A DNA stretch of 64,000 nucleotides from Agrobacterium vaccinii (GTDB lineage Bacteria > Pseudomonadota > Alphaproteobacteria > Rhizobiales > Rhizobiaceae): assembly GCF_021310995.1 (NCBI RefSeq), contig NZ_CP054150.1, positions 1,116,001-1,180,000 of the forward strand, given 5' to 3'. This document shows positions 1 to 7,805 of the stretch, piece by piece. The position numbers and the translations under genes were made by a program. Position 1 is the stretch's first letter. The number at the start of each line of letters is the position of its first letter. Below the pieces are notes generated by a model that was not told the DNA's origin, ran no database searches, and worked only from the letters and a program-made list of their open reading frames with translations.

Positions 1-540
1 AATTGGCCCTACATTCATGCTCCGGAGGGCGCTCGTGTACGATATGATCATGTTGCTGCTCTATTCGCTCGTCTCAACGCTGAGCACGGCGTAGGCGTGT
101 TGGCGTTTGACCGGTACGCTTACGACAAGTTTGAGCAAGAGCTCGACGATTATGGCGTTGAGATAAAGACTATCGCTCATCCACAAGGTGGAAAAAAGCG
201 CGCGAAGCCAGACGAAGAAAAAGTTCAGGCCGCAAAAGACGCAGGTCTCGAACCTCCACTAGGTTTGTGGATGCCGGGTTCCGTTTCTGCGCTGGAAACG
301 CTGATTTTGGAGGAGCGCATTCGCATGCGTCGATCTCCCGTTCTGCTCGGCGCTCTGATGGGTGTGGCAATCGAAACCGATCCACTTATGGGCAACCAGT
401 GGTTCTCAAAAAAGAAGTCTACCGTCCGCATCGACCCGGCTGTTGCAAGCGCAATGGCAATCGGTGCCGCAGTTGATGGTCCTGCCGCTTCTGGTCCTGA
501 CATGGACGACTTCATCAACAACATGGTTATGGTGATCTAA
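1..540 (+). CDS. Terminase large subunit, C-terminal part (5' end outside window)
   Basis: The frame is open from base 1, so this is the C-terminal ~179 residues of a longer protein. TerL is the ATP-driven DNA packaging motor; the part seen here should be the nuclease half that cuts concatemers. Support comes from the FDRYAYDKFEQEL stretch, the DPLMGNQWFSKKKSTVRIDP segment and a late Asp/Ala-rich region, all typical of HK97-type terminases, and from the portal gene following immediately (TAATG overlap at 538-542). The ATPase motifs lie upstream of the window and cannot be checked. Confidence 0.85.
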   Translation, partial: NWPYIHAPEGARVRYDHVAALFARLNAEHGVGVLAFDRYAYDKFEQELDDYGVEIKTIAHPQGGKKRAKPDEEKVQAAKDAGLEPPLGLWMPGSVSALETLILEERIRMRRSPVLLGALMGVAIETDPLMGNQWFSKKKSTVRIDPAVASAMAIGAAVDGPAASGPDMDDFINNMVMVI

Positions 541-1766
541 TGGGTCTCTTCGATAGATGGCGCGGAGTACCTATCAAGCTCACTGACGGTGAGTTTTGGC
601 GCGGGTTCTTCGGGCTAGGTACCACATCCGGCGAAAGCGTGACGATTGAAACGGCGCTTCAGCTTGATGCTGTGTGGGCGTGCGTCAATCTGATCCGGAA
701 TGCCGTTATCATGCTGCCGTGCAACGTCTACAAAGATGACGGCGTAACGATCGACAAGGCCTCGCCGCTATACGACTTGCTGCATGACATGCCGAACATG
801 GACGACACCGCCTCGGACTTCTGGGCCATGGTTGTTTTGTGCTTGTGCCTTGATGGCAACTTCTTCGCTGAGAAGAAGCTGAACGGCGGCAAGCTGGTAG
901 CGCTCAATCCGCTGCCGCCTCTTGCTGTCAACGTCTGCCGCGATAGTCGCAACGCGCGATACTACGAGGTCACGGAGAACGGTAAAAAGCGCAGGATCGC
1001 TGAAGACAAGATGTTCCACGTTCGCGGAGCTGTCTTGCCTGGCTGTGACCGCGGCATGTCTCCGATCGGCGTGGTTCGCAACACAGTTGGCAATGCTCTG
1101 GCGGGCGAAAAGACCGCGGGCAAGATGTTTGCCAACGGAATGCAAGTCGCAGGCGTTCTTTCGTCTGATCAGATCCTGAAAGAACCACAGCGCACGCAGC
1201 TAAGCGAAATTCTCGGCCAGTTTGCCGGCTCGGATAAGGCAGGTAAGATTGCCGTTCTGGAAGCTGGCCTCAAGTACCAGCAACTGACGATCAATCCAAA
1301 AGACGCGCAGATGCTTGAGGTGCGTCAGTTCAATGTCGAGCAGATTTGCCGCATTTTTGGCGTTCCTCCAGTCATGATCGGCCATGCTTCGAACGGCACC
1401 ACGACCTGGGGCAGCGGCATCGAGCAGCTGATCCTGCAGTTCATCAAGACTTGCCTAGGCCCTCTGGTCAAAAGCATCGAATCTGCCGTCTACCGCGACC
1501 TTCTCGACGAGAAAACGCGCAAGACCACCATCGTGAAATTCAACATGGAAGGTCTGCTTCGCGGTGATAGCACGGCGAGGGCAGAATTCCTGTCAAAGAT
1601 GGTCACCAACGGCATTTACACGCCAAACGAAGCTCGTTCCTACGAGAACAAGGCTCCTGTCGGCGGCGGCGAGAAGGCAATCGTCAACGGCACCATGACC
1701 CCGCTCGATAAGGTCGGTCAAGCCAACGATAAGGCGCCACAAACGCCAGCAGCACGCGCTGCATAA
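540..1766 (+). CDS. Phage portal protein, HK97 family
   Basis: A 408-residue protein of the HK97-type portal family, which forms the dodecameric channel through which DNA enters the capsid. Family features are the early LQLDAVWACVNLIRN helix, the VFGVPPVMIG-type segment (here FGVPPVMIGHASNGTTTW, about residues 275-292) and the C-terminal IYTPNEARSYENKAPV stretch. The ATG overlaps the terminase stop (TAATG), so translation is probably coupled. Its place between terminase and maturation protease is standard. Confidence 0.93.
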   Translation: MGLFDRWRGVPIKLTDGEFWRGFFGLGTTSGESVTIETALQLDAVWACVNLIRNAVIMLPCNVYKDDGVTIDKASPLYDLLHDMPNMDDTASDFWAMVVLCLCLDGNFFAEKKLNGGKLVALNPLPPLAVNVCRDSRNARYYEVTENGKKRRIAEDKMFHVRGAVLPGCDRGMSPIGVVRNTVGNALAGEKTAGKMFANGMQVAGVLSSDQILKEPQRTQLSEILGQFAGSDKAGKIAVLEAGLKYQQLTINPKDAQMLEVRQFNVEQICRIFGVPPVMIGHASNGTTTWGSGIEQLILQFIKTCLGPLVKSIESAVYRDLLDEKTRKTTIVKFNMEGLLRGDSTARAEFLSKMVTNGIYTPNEARSYENKAPVGGGEKAIVNGTMTPLDKVGQANDKAPQTPAARAA

Positions 1767-1775
1767 GGGAAAATC

Positions 1776-2894
1776 ATGAAATTCGAACACCTGATTTCGG
1801 TCTTTCTGGCCGAACCTTGGGCTATTCAGCGCGAAAAACTGGGCGTTTTGGCTGATGTTTTGGTCGCTAGAGCCGAAGGCGAAAAGCTGTTTTCGTCCGA
1901 GTACGCCGCCTCTATCGATGAGGCGCGAGCCAAGGAAATCGCGGAAGCCAGCGGCAGCGTGGCCATTATCCCGGTTTACGGGGTTTTGGCCGACAAAATG
2001 GACCTGTTTTCCGCGATGAGCGGCGGCACATCCTATGCTGGCATCAAGAGATCGCTGCACAAGGCTCTTTCGAACGAGGACATCAAGGCTGTCGTACTCG
2101 ACATTGATAGCCCTGGCGGAACGGTGCCTGGTACAGACGAGCTTGCGACGGAGATCCGCAAGCTGCGAGGCGGCGAAAAGCCAATCATTGCCCAGGTAAA
2201 CAGCCTTGCGGCAAGCGCGGCTTATTGGATCGCGGCTTCGACAGACGAAATCGTCGTTACGCCATCCGGTCGTGCCGGTTCGATCGGCGTTTACACTGCG
2301 CACGATGACTTGTCGTCCGCCCTTGAGCAGCGCGGCATCAAACGCACCTACATTTCTGCTGGCAAGCACAAGGTTGAAGGCAACGAGACCGAGCCACTTG
2401 GCAAGGACACTCTGGCGCATGTGCAGGACGGCGTGAACCGCTCCTACAATCGCTTTGTCGCAGCTGTCGCCGAAGGGCGCGGCGTGACGGTCAGCAAGGT
2501 TGAGGACGGCTACGGTCAGGGGCGCGTGTTCTACGCAGAATCCCTCATGGATCGCGGCATGGTCGATCGTGTTGCCACACTTGACGAGACCTTGGCCCGC
2601 TACGGCGCCGACGCAGAGCCTGCGCCGGTAAAGCGCATCAAGGCTGCGAACGCCGCAAAGGCTGAGGCCGCACAAACGCTGGTAGCGAAGATGACGGCCG
2701 GCGAGCAAATCACAAAACGCGAGTTCGAAAACGGCATCAGGGGACTGATGGGGTTGTCGGGCTCTGAGGCAGAGCGGGCCGCTCGGCTCTACCTCAAAGA
2801 TGGTCAGGGGGCTCCTGACGTCGAGACGGATGCTGCTGCTTTGGCAGCCATCAACCGGCTTATCGCCGAAGCAAAAACACCCCTCATTCTATAG
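1776..2894 (+). CDS. Head maturation protease, S49 (SppA/protein C-like) family
   Basis: A 372-residue serine peptidase that would process scaffold and capsid N-termini during prohead maturation. The Ser nucleophile sits in NSLAASAAYWIAA (about residue 148) and the Lys general base in SAGKHKVEGNETEPLG (about residue 200), the Ser-Lys dyad of family S49. LDIDSPGGTVPG is the conserved strand before the oxyanion region. The C-terminal ~90 residues are Ala-rich and helical and may act as a scaffold, as in lambda C/Nu3. It lies 9 bases after the portal gene and just before the capsid gene. Confidence 0.9.
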   Translation: MKFEHLISVFLAEPWAIQREKLGVLADVLVARAEGEKLFSSEYAASIDEARAKEIAEASGSVAIIPVYGVLADKMDLFSAMSGGTSYAGIKRSLHKALSNEDIKAVVLDIDSPGGTVPGTDELATEIRKLRGGEKPIIAQVNSLAASAAYWIAASTDEIVVTPSGRAGSIGVYTAHDDLSSALEQRGIKRTYISAGKHKVEGNETEPLGKDTLAHVQDGVNRSYNRFVAAVAEGRGVTVSKVEDGYGQGRVFYAESLMDRGMVDRVATLDETLARYGADAEPAPVKRIKAANAAKAEAAQTLVAKMTAGEQITKREFENGIRGLMGLSGSEAERAARLYLKDGQGAPDVETDAAALAAINRLIAEAKTPLIL

Positions 2895-2902
2895 GAGCCA
2901 AC

Positions 2903-4099
2903 ATGGCTGAACTTGCAGAAAAAATTGGCGAACTTGGTGCCTCCCTCGCGTCCATCAAGGAGCAGGTTGGCAATCTCGCCACCGACTTCACCTCGAAGCT
3001 TGCCGCAAACGGCGAAGTTTCGGCAGAGCTGAAGGAGAAGACCGACAAGGCACTTTCCGAGCTCGGCGACGTCACGACCCGCCTTTCCGATATGGAGAAG
3101 CGCGCCGCTCGTGAACGTGTTGGCGGCGATCCCGATGAAAAATCTCTGGGTGATCTCGTTGTCGAGTCCGCGGCATCGCAGTCGTTCGATTCTTCTTATC
3201 GAGGCCTGATCAAGGTTAAGGCTGACCGCGCTGCCATCACCTCTGCCAACCCGACCGTCGGCGCGGGACGCTCTCAGGGCACCTCGCTTGTTCCAGGCGC
3301 TCGCGTTCCCGGGATCTTTGGATTGCCTGATCGGCAGATGACTATTCGAGACCTAGTTCTTCCAGGTCAGACATCCTCGAGCTCGATCGAGTACGTCAAG
3401 GAAACTGGATTTACGAACAATGCAGCTCCAGTGGCGGAAACGACCCTGAAGCCTTATTCGGACCTGACTTTCGACATGACGTCTGCGCAGGTTCGCACGA
3501 TTGCGCACCTTTTCAAGGCGTCCCGCCAGATCCTCGACGACGCGCCCGCACTTCGCTCCTACATCGACGGCCGCGCACGCTATGGTCTGCGCTTTGCCGA
3601 AGAAAATCAGCTCCTGAATGGCTCTGGCACTGGTCAGAACATCCACGGTCTGGTTCCACAGGCGACGGCGTTCAATCCCGCCTTCGCCGCAACCGACGAG
3701 ACCAGCATTGACCGCCTTCGTCTGGCTATCCTGCAGGTCGTTCTCGCTGAGTATCCTGCGACTGCGTTCGTTCTGAACCCGATCGACTGGGCGAAGATTG
3801 AACTGACCAAGGATGCTGGCGGCAACTACATCATCGGCAATCCGCAGGGCTCGCTCACTCCGACGCTCTGGAACCTTCCGGTCGTGTCGACGCAGGCCAT
3901 GGCCGCAGGCGAGTTCCTCACCGGCGCGTTCAGCTTCGCAGCGCAGATCTTCGACCGCATGGATATCGAAGTGCTGCTCTCCAGCGAGAACGTGGATGAC
4001 TTCGAACGGAATCTTTTCACGATTCGAGCCGAACAACGTCTGGCCCTCGCAGTTTATCGTCCTGAGTCCTTCGTCACAGGCGACGTAGAAGGCGCTTAA
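2903..4099 (+). CDS. Major capsid protein, HK97 fold
   Basis: A 398-residue capsid protein. Residues ~1-75 are charged and predicted coiled coil (delta/scaffold domain), followed by a likely maturation cleavage region near RERVGGDPDE. The mature part starts around residue 85 and carries typical HK97 segments: SSSIEYVKETGFTNNAAPV, YIDGRARYGLRFAEENQLLNG and the C-terminal AEQRLALAVYRPESFV. A clear ribosome site (AGGAG) precedes the ATG. The adjacent S49 protease is the expected processing partner. Confidence 0.95.
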   Translation: MAELAEKIGELGASLASIKEQVGNLATDFTSKLAANGEVSAELKEKTDKALSELGDVTTRLSDMEKRAARERVGGDPDEKSLGDLVVESAASQSFDSSYRGLIKVKADRAAITSANPTVGAGRSQGTSLVPGARVPGIFGLPDRQMTIRDLVLPGQTSSSSIEYVKETGFTNNAAPVAETTLKPYSDLTFDMTSAQVRTIAHLFKASRQILDDAPALRSYIDGRARYGLRFAEENQLLNGSGTGQNIHGLVPQATAFNPAFAATDETSIDRLRLAILQVVLAEYPATAFVLNPIDWAKIELTKDAGGNYIIGNPQGSLTPTLWNLPVVSTQAMAAGEFLTGAFSFAAQIFDRMDIEVLLSSENVDDFERNLFTIRAEQRLALAVYRPESFVTGDVEGA

Positions 4100-4106
4100 T
4101 TAGGAT

Positions 4107-4124
4107 GGGGAGCTTCGGCTCCCC
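4107..4124 (+). terminator. UUCG-capped hairpin after the capsid gene
   Basis: A perfect 7-bp stem (GGGGAGC/GCTCCCC) closed by a TTCG tetraloop lies 8 bases after the capsid stop. No long T-run follows, so full termination is unlikely. It may protect the capsid mRNA 3' end or act as a partial attenuator. The hairpin also argues against the ATG at 4105 as a start for the next gene. Confidence 0.55.
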
Positions 4125-4146
4125 TAATCTTCGGAAGGAACAGAAG

Positions 4147-4407
4147 ATGACCGATTTTCTAGAAGTGAAGGCCAAGCGCACGTTCGCCGTTGGCAAAGAA
4201 CTGAAGACCAAAAAGAGCGATACGTTCAAGGTCGAGGCAGGAGAGGCGAAGCAGCTTGCTGCAAATGGTCTGGTCGACATCGTCGGCGACGCCAAGGATG
4301 TTCCAGGCGAGGGCGCCGCGGATGAAGCCGCTGACAAACCAGTGATCTCCTCTGCTCGCTCGACGAAAAAGAAGGACAAAACCGATGCTGACAACGAAGG
4401 CTCGTAA
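4147..4407 (+). CDS. Small head-region protein of unknown function
   Basis: An 86-residue charged protein beginning MTDFLEVKAKRTFAVGKEL. I chose the ATG at 4147 because AAGGAA lies just upstream and the alternative ATG at 4105 falls in the hairpin stem. The tail is acidic and then Lys-rich (STKKKDKTDADNEGS). Position after the capsid is where decoration or head-stabilising proteins are found, but I recognise no domain. Its end overlaps the next gene by 23 bases. Confidence 0.7.
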   Translation: MTDFLEVKAKRTFAVGKELKTKKSDTFKVEAGEAKQLAANGLVDIVGDAKDVPGEGAADEAADKPVISSARSTKKKDKTDADNEGS

Positions 4408-4726
4408 ACAGAGAGTCGCGTCTTACATCGGTGCCGGTGTCGTTAACGGTATCGGCTCGCCGGTGAATTCCGTTGCACCAGCAATCACAGGCACTGCGCA
4501 GGTTGGCCAGACGCTGACATCGACAACTGGCACTTGGTCCGGCTCGCCGACTTACGCGCGTCAGTGGTTTGCTGCTGGCGTCGCGATTTCGGGTGCTACG
4601 GCCGCGACTTACGTTCCCGTTGCGGGTGACGTTGGAAAGGCCATCACGGTTCGCGGTACGGCCACCAACGACAAGGGCAGCGTCGCCGCTACCAGCGCGC
4701 CGACGGCCGCAGTTGTGGCGGCCTGA
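4385..4726 (+). CDS. Ig-like domain protein, probable capsid decoration protein
   Basis: A 113-residue protein whose residues ~30-110 form one bacterial Ig-like repeat: the ITGTAQVGQTLTSTTGTWSG strand pair, a central ARQWFAAGVAISGATAATY segment and a final GKAITVRGTATNDKGS strand. Such domains are commonly displayed on phage heads or tails and are thought to bind cell-surface carbohydrate weakly. It overlaps the preceding gene out of frame. Whether it sits on the capsid is inferred from position only. Confidence 0.75.
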   Translation: MLTTKARKQRVASYIGAGVVNGIGSPVNSVAPAITGTAQVGQTLTSTTGTWSGSPTYARQWFAAGVAISGATAATYVPVAGDVGKAITVRGTATNDKGSVAATSAPTAAVVAA

Positions 4727-4727
4727 T

Positions 4728-5084
4728 ATGCCAATCGTCGATCTGGAAACAGTCAAGAAACACCTCCGCGTCCTCCATTCCGATGAAGACGCGGAGATCG
4801 GCATTTACCGCGATGCCGCCGAAAGCATCATCACCGAGTATCTGGATCGCGAAGTCGTCGCCGTCGGCGCAACACCAACGGCAGATGACGGCATCGCAGC
4901 CACGGCATCCATTGTTTCGGCAATCCTGCTTGTGACCGGCGATCTCTACGAAGTGCGCGAACCTGATCCAGACGCAAAAGGCGACGCTGTTCTGCCGCGC
5001 GCTGTCCGCGTGCTTTTGGCTCCTTGGCGCATCTGGCGCACACCGGTGGACGATGATGTGGCTACGTTTCCTTGCACCTTTTGA
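4728..5084 (+). CDS. Head-tail connector protein (gp6-like)
   Basis: A 118-residue protein matching the gp6-like head-tail connector family (phage_connect type): MPIVDLETVKKHLRVLHSDE opens a helical bundle, followed by IGIYRDAAESIITEYLDRE and a long helix that ends before RVLLAPWRIWRTPVDD. It should form a ring under the portal. The ATG at 4728 follows the preceding TGA by one base; longer upstream extensions are out of keeping with the family. Confidence 0.82.
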   Translation: MPIVDLETVKKHLRVLHSDEDAEIGIYRDAAESIITEYLDREVVAVGATPTADDGIAATASIVSAILLVTGDLYEVREPDPDAKGDAVLPRAVRVLLAPWRIWRTPVDDDVATFPCTF

Positions 5085-5241
5085 TTGGCGCCAGCCGGGC
5101 TTCACCATTGCCTATGAACCCGGTCTTTACAACGTCACGCGCAAATGCGCCGCCGCTGCGATAGCTGCCAAGACTGCCGAACCCACCAAGGATCGACCAA
5201 ATGCCAAAACGCAAAAGAGCCGGAGCCGGATCGCTCAGTGA
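5053..5241 (+). CDS. Small conserved phage protein
   Basis: A 62-residue basic protein starting MMWLRFLAPFDWRQPGFTIAYEPG. Small proteins with the FDW...IAY pattern followed by a Cys/Ala-rich helix (TRKCAAAAIAAKTAEP) recur, in my recollection, at this position in rhizobial siphophage genomes between connector and adaptor genes. It overlaps the connector by 32 bases and the next gene by 41 bases in other frames, typical of compact phage packing. Function unknown. The start could also be the second ATG at 5056. Confidence 0.6.
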   Translation: MMWLRFLAPFDWRQPGFTIAYEPGLYNVTRKCAAAAIAAKTAEPTKDRPNAKTQKSRSRIAQ

Positions 5242-5557
5242 GCGCATCGGCTTCGAGGCTGAGGTCGAGGGCGACGATGGGTATGGTGGCGTTGTGGTCG
5301 GCTTTGCGGAGCAGGTCTTCGAGGCCGCCAGGCTGGAGCCACGTATGGGCTCGGAATCGGTCATAGCCAGCCGACTGCAAGGTTTGCAGCCATTCACCAT
5401 GACGGTTCGCAGCAACGATCGCACGCGCTCCATCACGCCAGCATGGCGGGCGCGGAACAAGCGTACCGGCGTGCTCTACGCGATCAAGACTGCGGTCAAC
5501 ATTGATGAGCGTAACGAGTGGATTGAAATGCTTGTGGTGCAGGGGGAGGCGTCTTGA
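5201..5557 (+). CDS. Head-tail adaptor / head closure protein
   Basis: A 118-residue beta-rich protein of the phage head-tail joining family (SPP1 gp16-like). It starts MPKRKRAGAGSLSERIGFEA, continues with a GYGGVVVGFAEQV strand and ends with the INIDERNEW-type pattern (here NIDERNEWIEMLV) common in this family. It should seal the connector after packaging. The stop overlaps the next start (TTGA). Confidence 0.82.
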   Translation: MPKRKRAGAGSLSERIGFEAEVEGDDGYGGVVVGFAEQVFEAARLEPRMGSESVIASRLQGLQPFTMTVRSNDRTRSITPAWRARNKRTGVLYAIKTAVNIDERNEWIEMLVVQGEAS

Positions 5558-6048
5558 TAAAGGCAAAAGTTCTCGGCCGCGAAGCGCTTACCAAAAAGCT
5601 GAATGACATTGCGCCAAAGGCTAACCAATACGCGGCTGAGGCAAAACTACAGATCGCCAATGAAGCTGCAGAAGCTATATCCGATCGGGCACCCATAGGT
5701 ACCGGCACCTCGGCCGGCGATTATGCGGCATCCATTCAAGGCGCACGTATCTCGGACAGACCAAACGCCAAGGCGATGGTCGGTACGTCGGCCAGCAAAG
5801 ACCCGGATGCCACCGGAATTTTCGCATCCTGGATTTGGCACTTCCTGGAGTTCGGCACTCGTCCGCATAATACCGCAAAAGGTGGTGGCACGGCTTTAGG
5901 TAAGAAGCAGACAGAAGGTGCGCGGATGCACCCCGGCACAAAAGCCCAACCGCATGTTTTTCCAATCTGGCGTTCTTTTCGCGAGCGCGCAAAGAAGCGG
6001 ATCAATGATGCTGTCTGGCGCGGCGTGAGGGAGGCCATGAAAAAGTAA
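5554..6048 (+). CDS. HK97 gp10-family neck/tail component
   Basis: A 164-residue protein of the HK97 gp10 type, thought to act at the head-tail interface. Visible family features are the N-terminal MIKAKVLGREALTKKLNDIA, the APIGTGTSAGDYAASI stretch and the IWHFLEFGTRPH motif (about residue 89), with a basic C-terminus. The start is TTG at 5554, overlapping the previous TGA, with GGGGAGG upstream. It ends in a TAATG overlap with the next gene. Confidence 0.85.
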   Translation: MIKAKVLGREALTKKLNDIAPKANQYAAEAKLQIANEAAEAISDRAPIGTGTSAGDYAASIQGARISDRPNAKAMVGTSASKDPDATGIFASWIWHFLEFGTRPHNTAKGGGTALGKKQTEGARMHPGTKAQPHVFPIWRSFRERAKKRINDAVWRGVREAMKK

Positions 6049-6458
6049 TGGCTAGTCCTGATCTAGAATTGCAAGGCGTTATCGTCGCCAGATTGAAGGG
6101 TCGTCATGCGCTCACCGCGCTAGTTGGACAACGCATTTACGATCGACCACCCACCAACGCGCCGTTCCCGTACGTGGAGTATGGCGAAAGCGACGTAAAA
6201 CCGGCCGATGTCAATTGCGTCACGTCCGACGCAATATACGTCACAATTCACGTTTGGTCGCAATATTCCGGAGGCTTCAAGGAGCTGAAGGACATCATGT
6301 ACGAGATCATCAAGGCGCTTGATAAGGCACCTCTGACACTGCCATCTCATCGCCTGATATCGCTCTCGCGCTGGGACGCTCGCACGATGAAAGACCCCGA
6401 TGATGTCACGACGCATGGCGTCGTTGAATTCATCGCCCGCATCGAAACACCGGCCTGA
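6048..6458 (+). CDS. Tail terminator protein, DUF3168 family
   Basis: A 136-residue DUF3168 protein, the siphophage family that caps the tail tube and fixes its end. Typical features are LQGVIVARLKGRHALTALVG, RIYDRPPTNAPFPYVEYG, the IHVWSQYSGGFKELKDI segment and a C-terminal HGVVEFIARIE strand. ATG overlaps the preceding stop. The next gene encodes the tail tube protein, its expected partner. Confidence 0.88.
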   Translation: MASPDLELQGVIVARLKGRHALTALVGQRIYDRPPTNAPFPYVEYGESDVKPADVNCVTSDAIYVTIHVWSQYSGGFKELKDIMYEIIKALDKAPLTLPSHRLISLSRWDARTMKDPDDVTTHGVVEFIARIETPA

Positions 6459-6494
6459 CGGCCACCCAATCCCCAAAATCATTGAGGTTCAATC

Positions 6495-6926
6495 ATGGCC
6501 GACGGTCAGCAGATTGGTCGTACGCTACTCATCCAGACCGGTGATGGCGACGATCCAGAAGTATTTTCCAACCTTTGCGGCCTGACAACCCGCAGCTTCA
6601 ACATGTCGGCAAACGAAGTCGACACGACGATCCCAGACTGTATCAATCCAGCTGCCACTCCGCAAAAGACGGCCGATCCTGGGATCAAAAACCGTACGTT
6701 CGCCGGATCTGGTAAGTTCGTGAAAAGTGCGCAAACGTCCGCATTCATGGTGCATGTCAACGACGCGACCAAGTTCAATGCAAAGGTCATCGTCCCAGGT
6801 CTTGGCACCTATACCGGCCCTTGGTTCGTTTCTGATTTTGAATTCAGCGGCGAGATGGAAGGCAACATGGACTTTTCGGCCACGTTCGTAGCCGCTGGCC
6901 CACTGTCCTTCGTTGCGGAGGCTTAA
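6495..6926 (+). CDS. Major tail (tube) protein
   Basis: A 143-residue tail tube subunit. The opening MADGQQIGRTLLIQTGDGDD, the FNMSANEVDTTIPDC stretch and the closing EMEGNMDFSATFVAAGPL strand match the short alphaproteobacterial phage and GTA-like tube family. Hexamers should stack to make the tail. It is preceded by a 36-base gap after DUF3168 and followed directly by the tail assembly chaperone frame. Confidence 0.88.
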   Translation: MADGQQIGRTLLIQTGDGDDPEVFSNLCGLTTRSFNMSANEVDTTIPDCINPAATPQKTADPGIKNRTFAGSGKFVKSAQTSAFMVHVNDATKFNAKVIVPGLGTYTGPWFVSDFEFSGEMEGNMDFSATFVAAGPLSFVAEA

Positions 6927-7280
6927 TTGACCGAAAAACCATTTCCACTGGAGGTTAATGGCGCTCGAGGCGAAGTTTCGCTTTGGGTCGGCAATGTTCC
7001 CCTTGTCATCGCAGCTGAGATGGGCGGCCTAGCCGCTGTCTCGACGCGGCTCTCATGCAAGAGCATGTCGGACCTGTTTCTCCGCCTCTCTGGCGTTGAG
7101 CCAGCAGCCACGGTCGCAGCGCTCGATCTTCTCACCGTGAGGGGCGACAAGGGCAAGGCAATTGGCGTTCTGAAGCTCAAGCATTTCGGTGCCGTTGCTA
7201 AAGCCATTTCCGACTCATTATCCCATCATTTTGATGAGGATGAAGTGGGAAACGACGCAGCCGTGGAAAAGGCGGAGTAG
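6927..7280 (+). CDS. Tail assembly chaperone, short (G-like) product
   Basis: A 117-residue protein beginning at TTG directly after the tube gene's stop. It has the GTA-gp10-like pattern NGARGEVSLWVGNVPLVIAAEMGGLAAV followed by LFLRLSGVEP. In siphophages the short chaperone coats the tape measure protein and a longer frameshifted form recruits tube subunits. The zero frame stops at 7278-7280, while the -1 frame continues to 7480 from a GGGAAAC slip site. Confidence 0.82.
   Translation: MTEKPFPLEVNGARGEVSLWVGNVPLVIAAEMGGLAAVSTRLSCKSMSDLFLRLSGVEPAATVAALDLLTVRGDKGKAIGVLKLKHFGAVAKAISDSLSHHFDEDEVGNDAAVEKAE
7247..7253 (+). promoter_or_regulatory. -1 ribosomal frameshift site GGGAAAC
   Basis: The heptamer reads G-GGA-AAC in the zero frame, a classical X-XXY-YYZ slippery site that differs from the lambda G/GT site (GGGAAAG) only in the last base. 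It lies 24 bases before the zero-frame stop. The -1 frame opens at 7244 and has no ATG, GTG or TTG before the conserved downstream protein begins, so frameshifting is the simplest way to make that protein. Confidence 0.8.
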
Positions 7281-7480
7281 AAGAGCCATTTCCATGGCGA
7301 GATTGGCAGAAGGTAGCATTCGGCGGTCTTGGGTGGATGCCCAGGACGTTCTGGTCTGCAACCCTGACCGAGTTCATCCTCGCGGCCCACGGCTGGTCTG
7401 AGGCGAACGGAGCCAAGAAAGAGATCGAGCCTCCGTCAGAAGATGAGCTTGACGATTTGATCAAGAAGTATGGTGGCTAG
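7253..7480 (+). CDS. Tail assembly chaperone, frameshift extension (GT-like)
   Basis: Read in the -1 frame after GGGAAAC, 75 codons follow, giving a predicted 184-residue fusion with the upstream product. The extension contains EEPFPWRDWQKVAFGGLGW, then MPRTFWSATLTEFILAAHGW, the PFPW...FW..TxxEh pattern of the second tail chaperone in alphaproteobacterial phages and GTAs, and ends with an acidic helix. As a separate ORF it lacks a usable start before its conserved part (first ATG at 7333). Confidence 0.75.
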   Translation, partial: RRSRGKGGVEEPFPWRDWQKVAFGGLGWMPRTFWSATLTEFILAAHGWSEANGAKKEIEPPSEDELDDLIKKYGG

Positions 7481-7489
7481 GCTGGTGGT

Positions 7490-7753
7490 TCACCGCTCAG
7501 CCTCTAGCTGCTGCCGATAGGTGATGTAACCGTTTTGACGGCACCACTCTCGTAGCCTTTTGGCATCACCCAGTTGCCACGCATACAACTGGCTTATTGA
7601 ATCTTTGCACCGCTCCACCTTTATAATTTCGACGTCCCCAGGATTGGGGATGTCCGGGGCCTGTCGCACTTGCGCGTAGCCCAAGCAAGACGTGGATAAG
7701 CAAAAGCCGATCGCCGACCAAACCGCGCGATACCTCCTCAAGAAATTCAACAC
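7490..7753 (-). CDS. Small exported protein, antisense within tail genes
   Basis: An 87-residue protein on the opposite strand between chaperone and tape measure. GTG at 7753 is preceded by GGAGGT with good spacing. The N-terminus MLNFLRRYRAVWSAIGF is a basic stretch plus hydrophobic core, consistent with a signal peptide cleaved near LGYA/Q. The mature part has two Cys and no family I recognise. Single reverse-strand genes in late operons are often morons expressed in the lysogen; an exclusion or envelope role is only a guess. Confidence 0.55.
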   Translation of the reverse strand: MLNFLRRYRAVWSAIGFCLSTSCLGYAQVRQAPDIPNPGDVEIIKVERCKDSISQLYAWQLGDAKRLREWCRQNGYITYRQQLEAER

Positions 7754-7805
7754 TCACGCACCTCCAAGCTCGCCTCGGCGGGCTTTTTCACGTTAGGAAA
7801 CCGAC

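Noticed and set aside
1593..2708. 371-codon minus-strand ORF opposite the S49 protease gene
   Set aside because: It is a shadow of the high-GC protease frame; no ribosome site, domain or sensible context.
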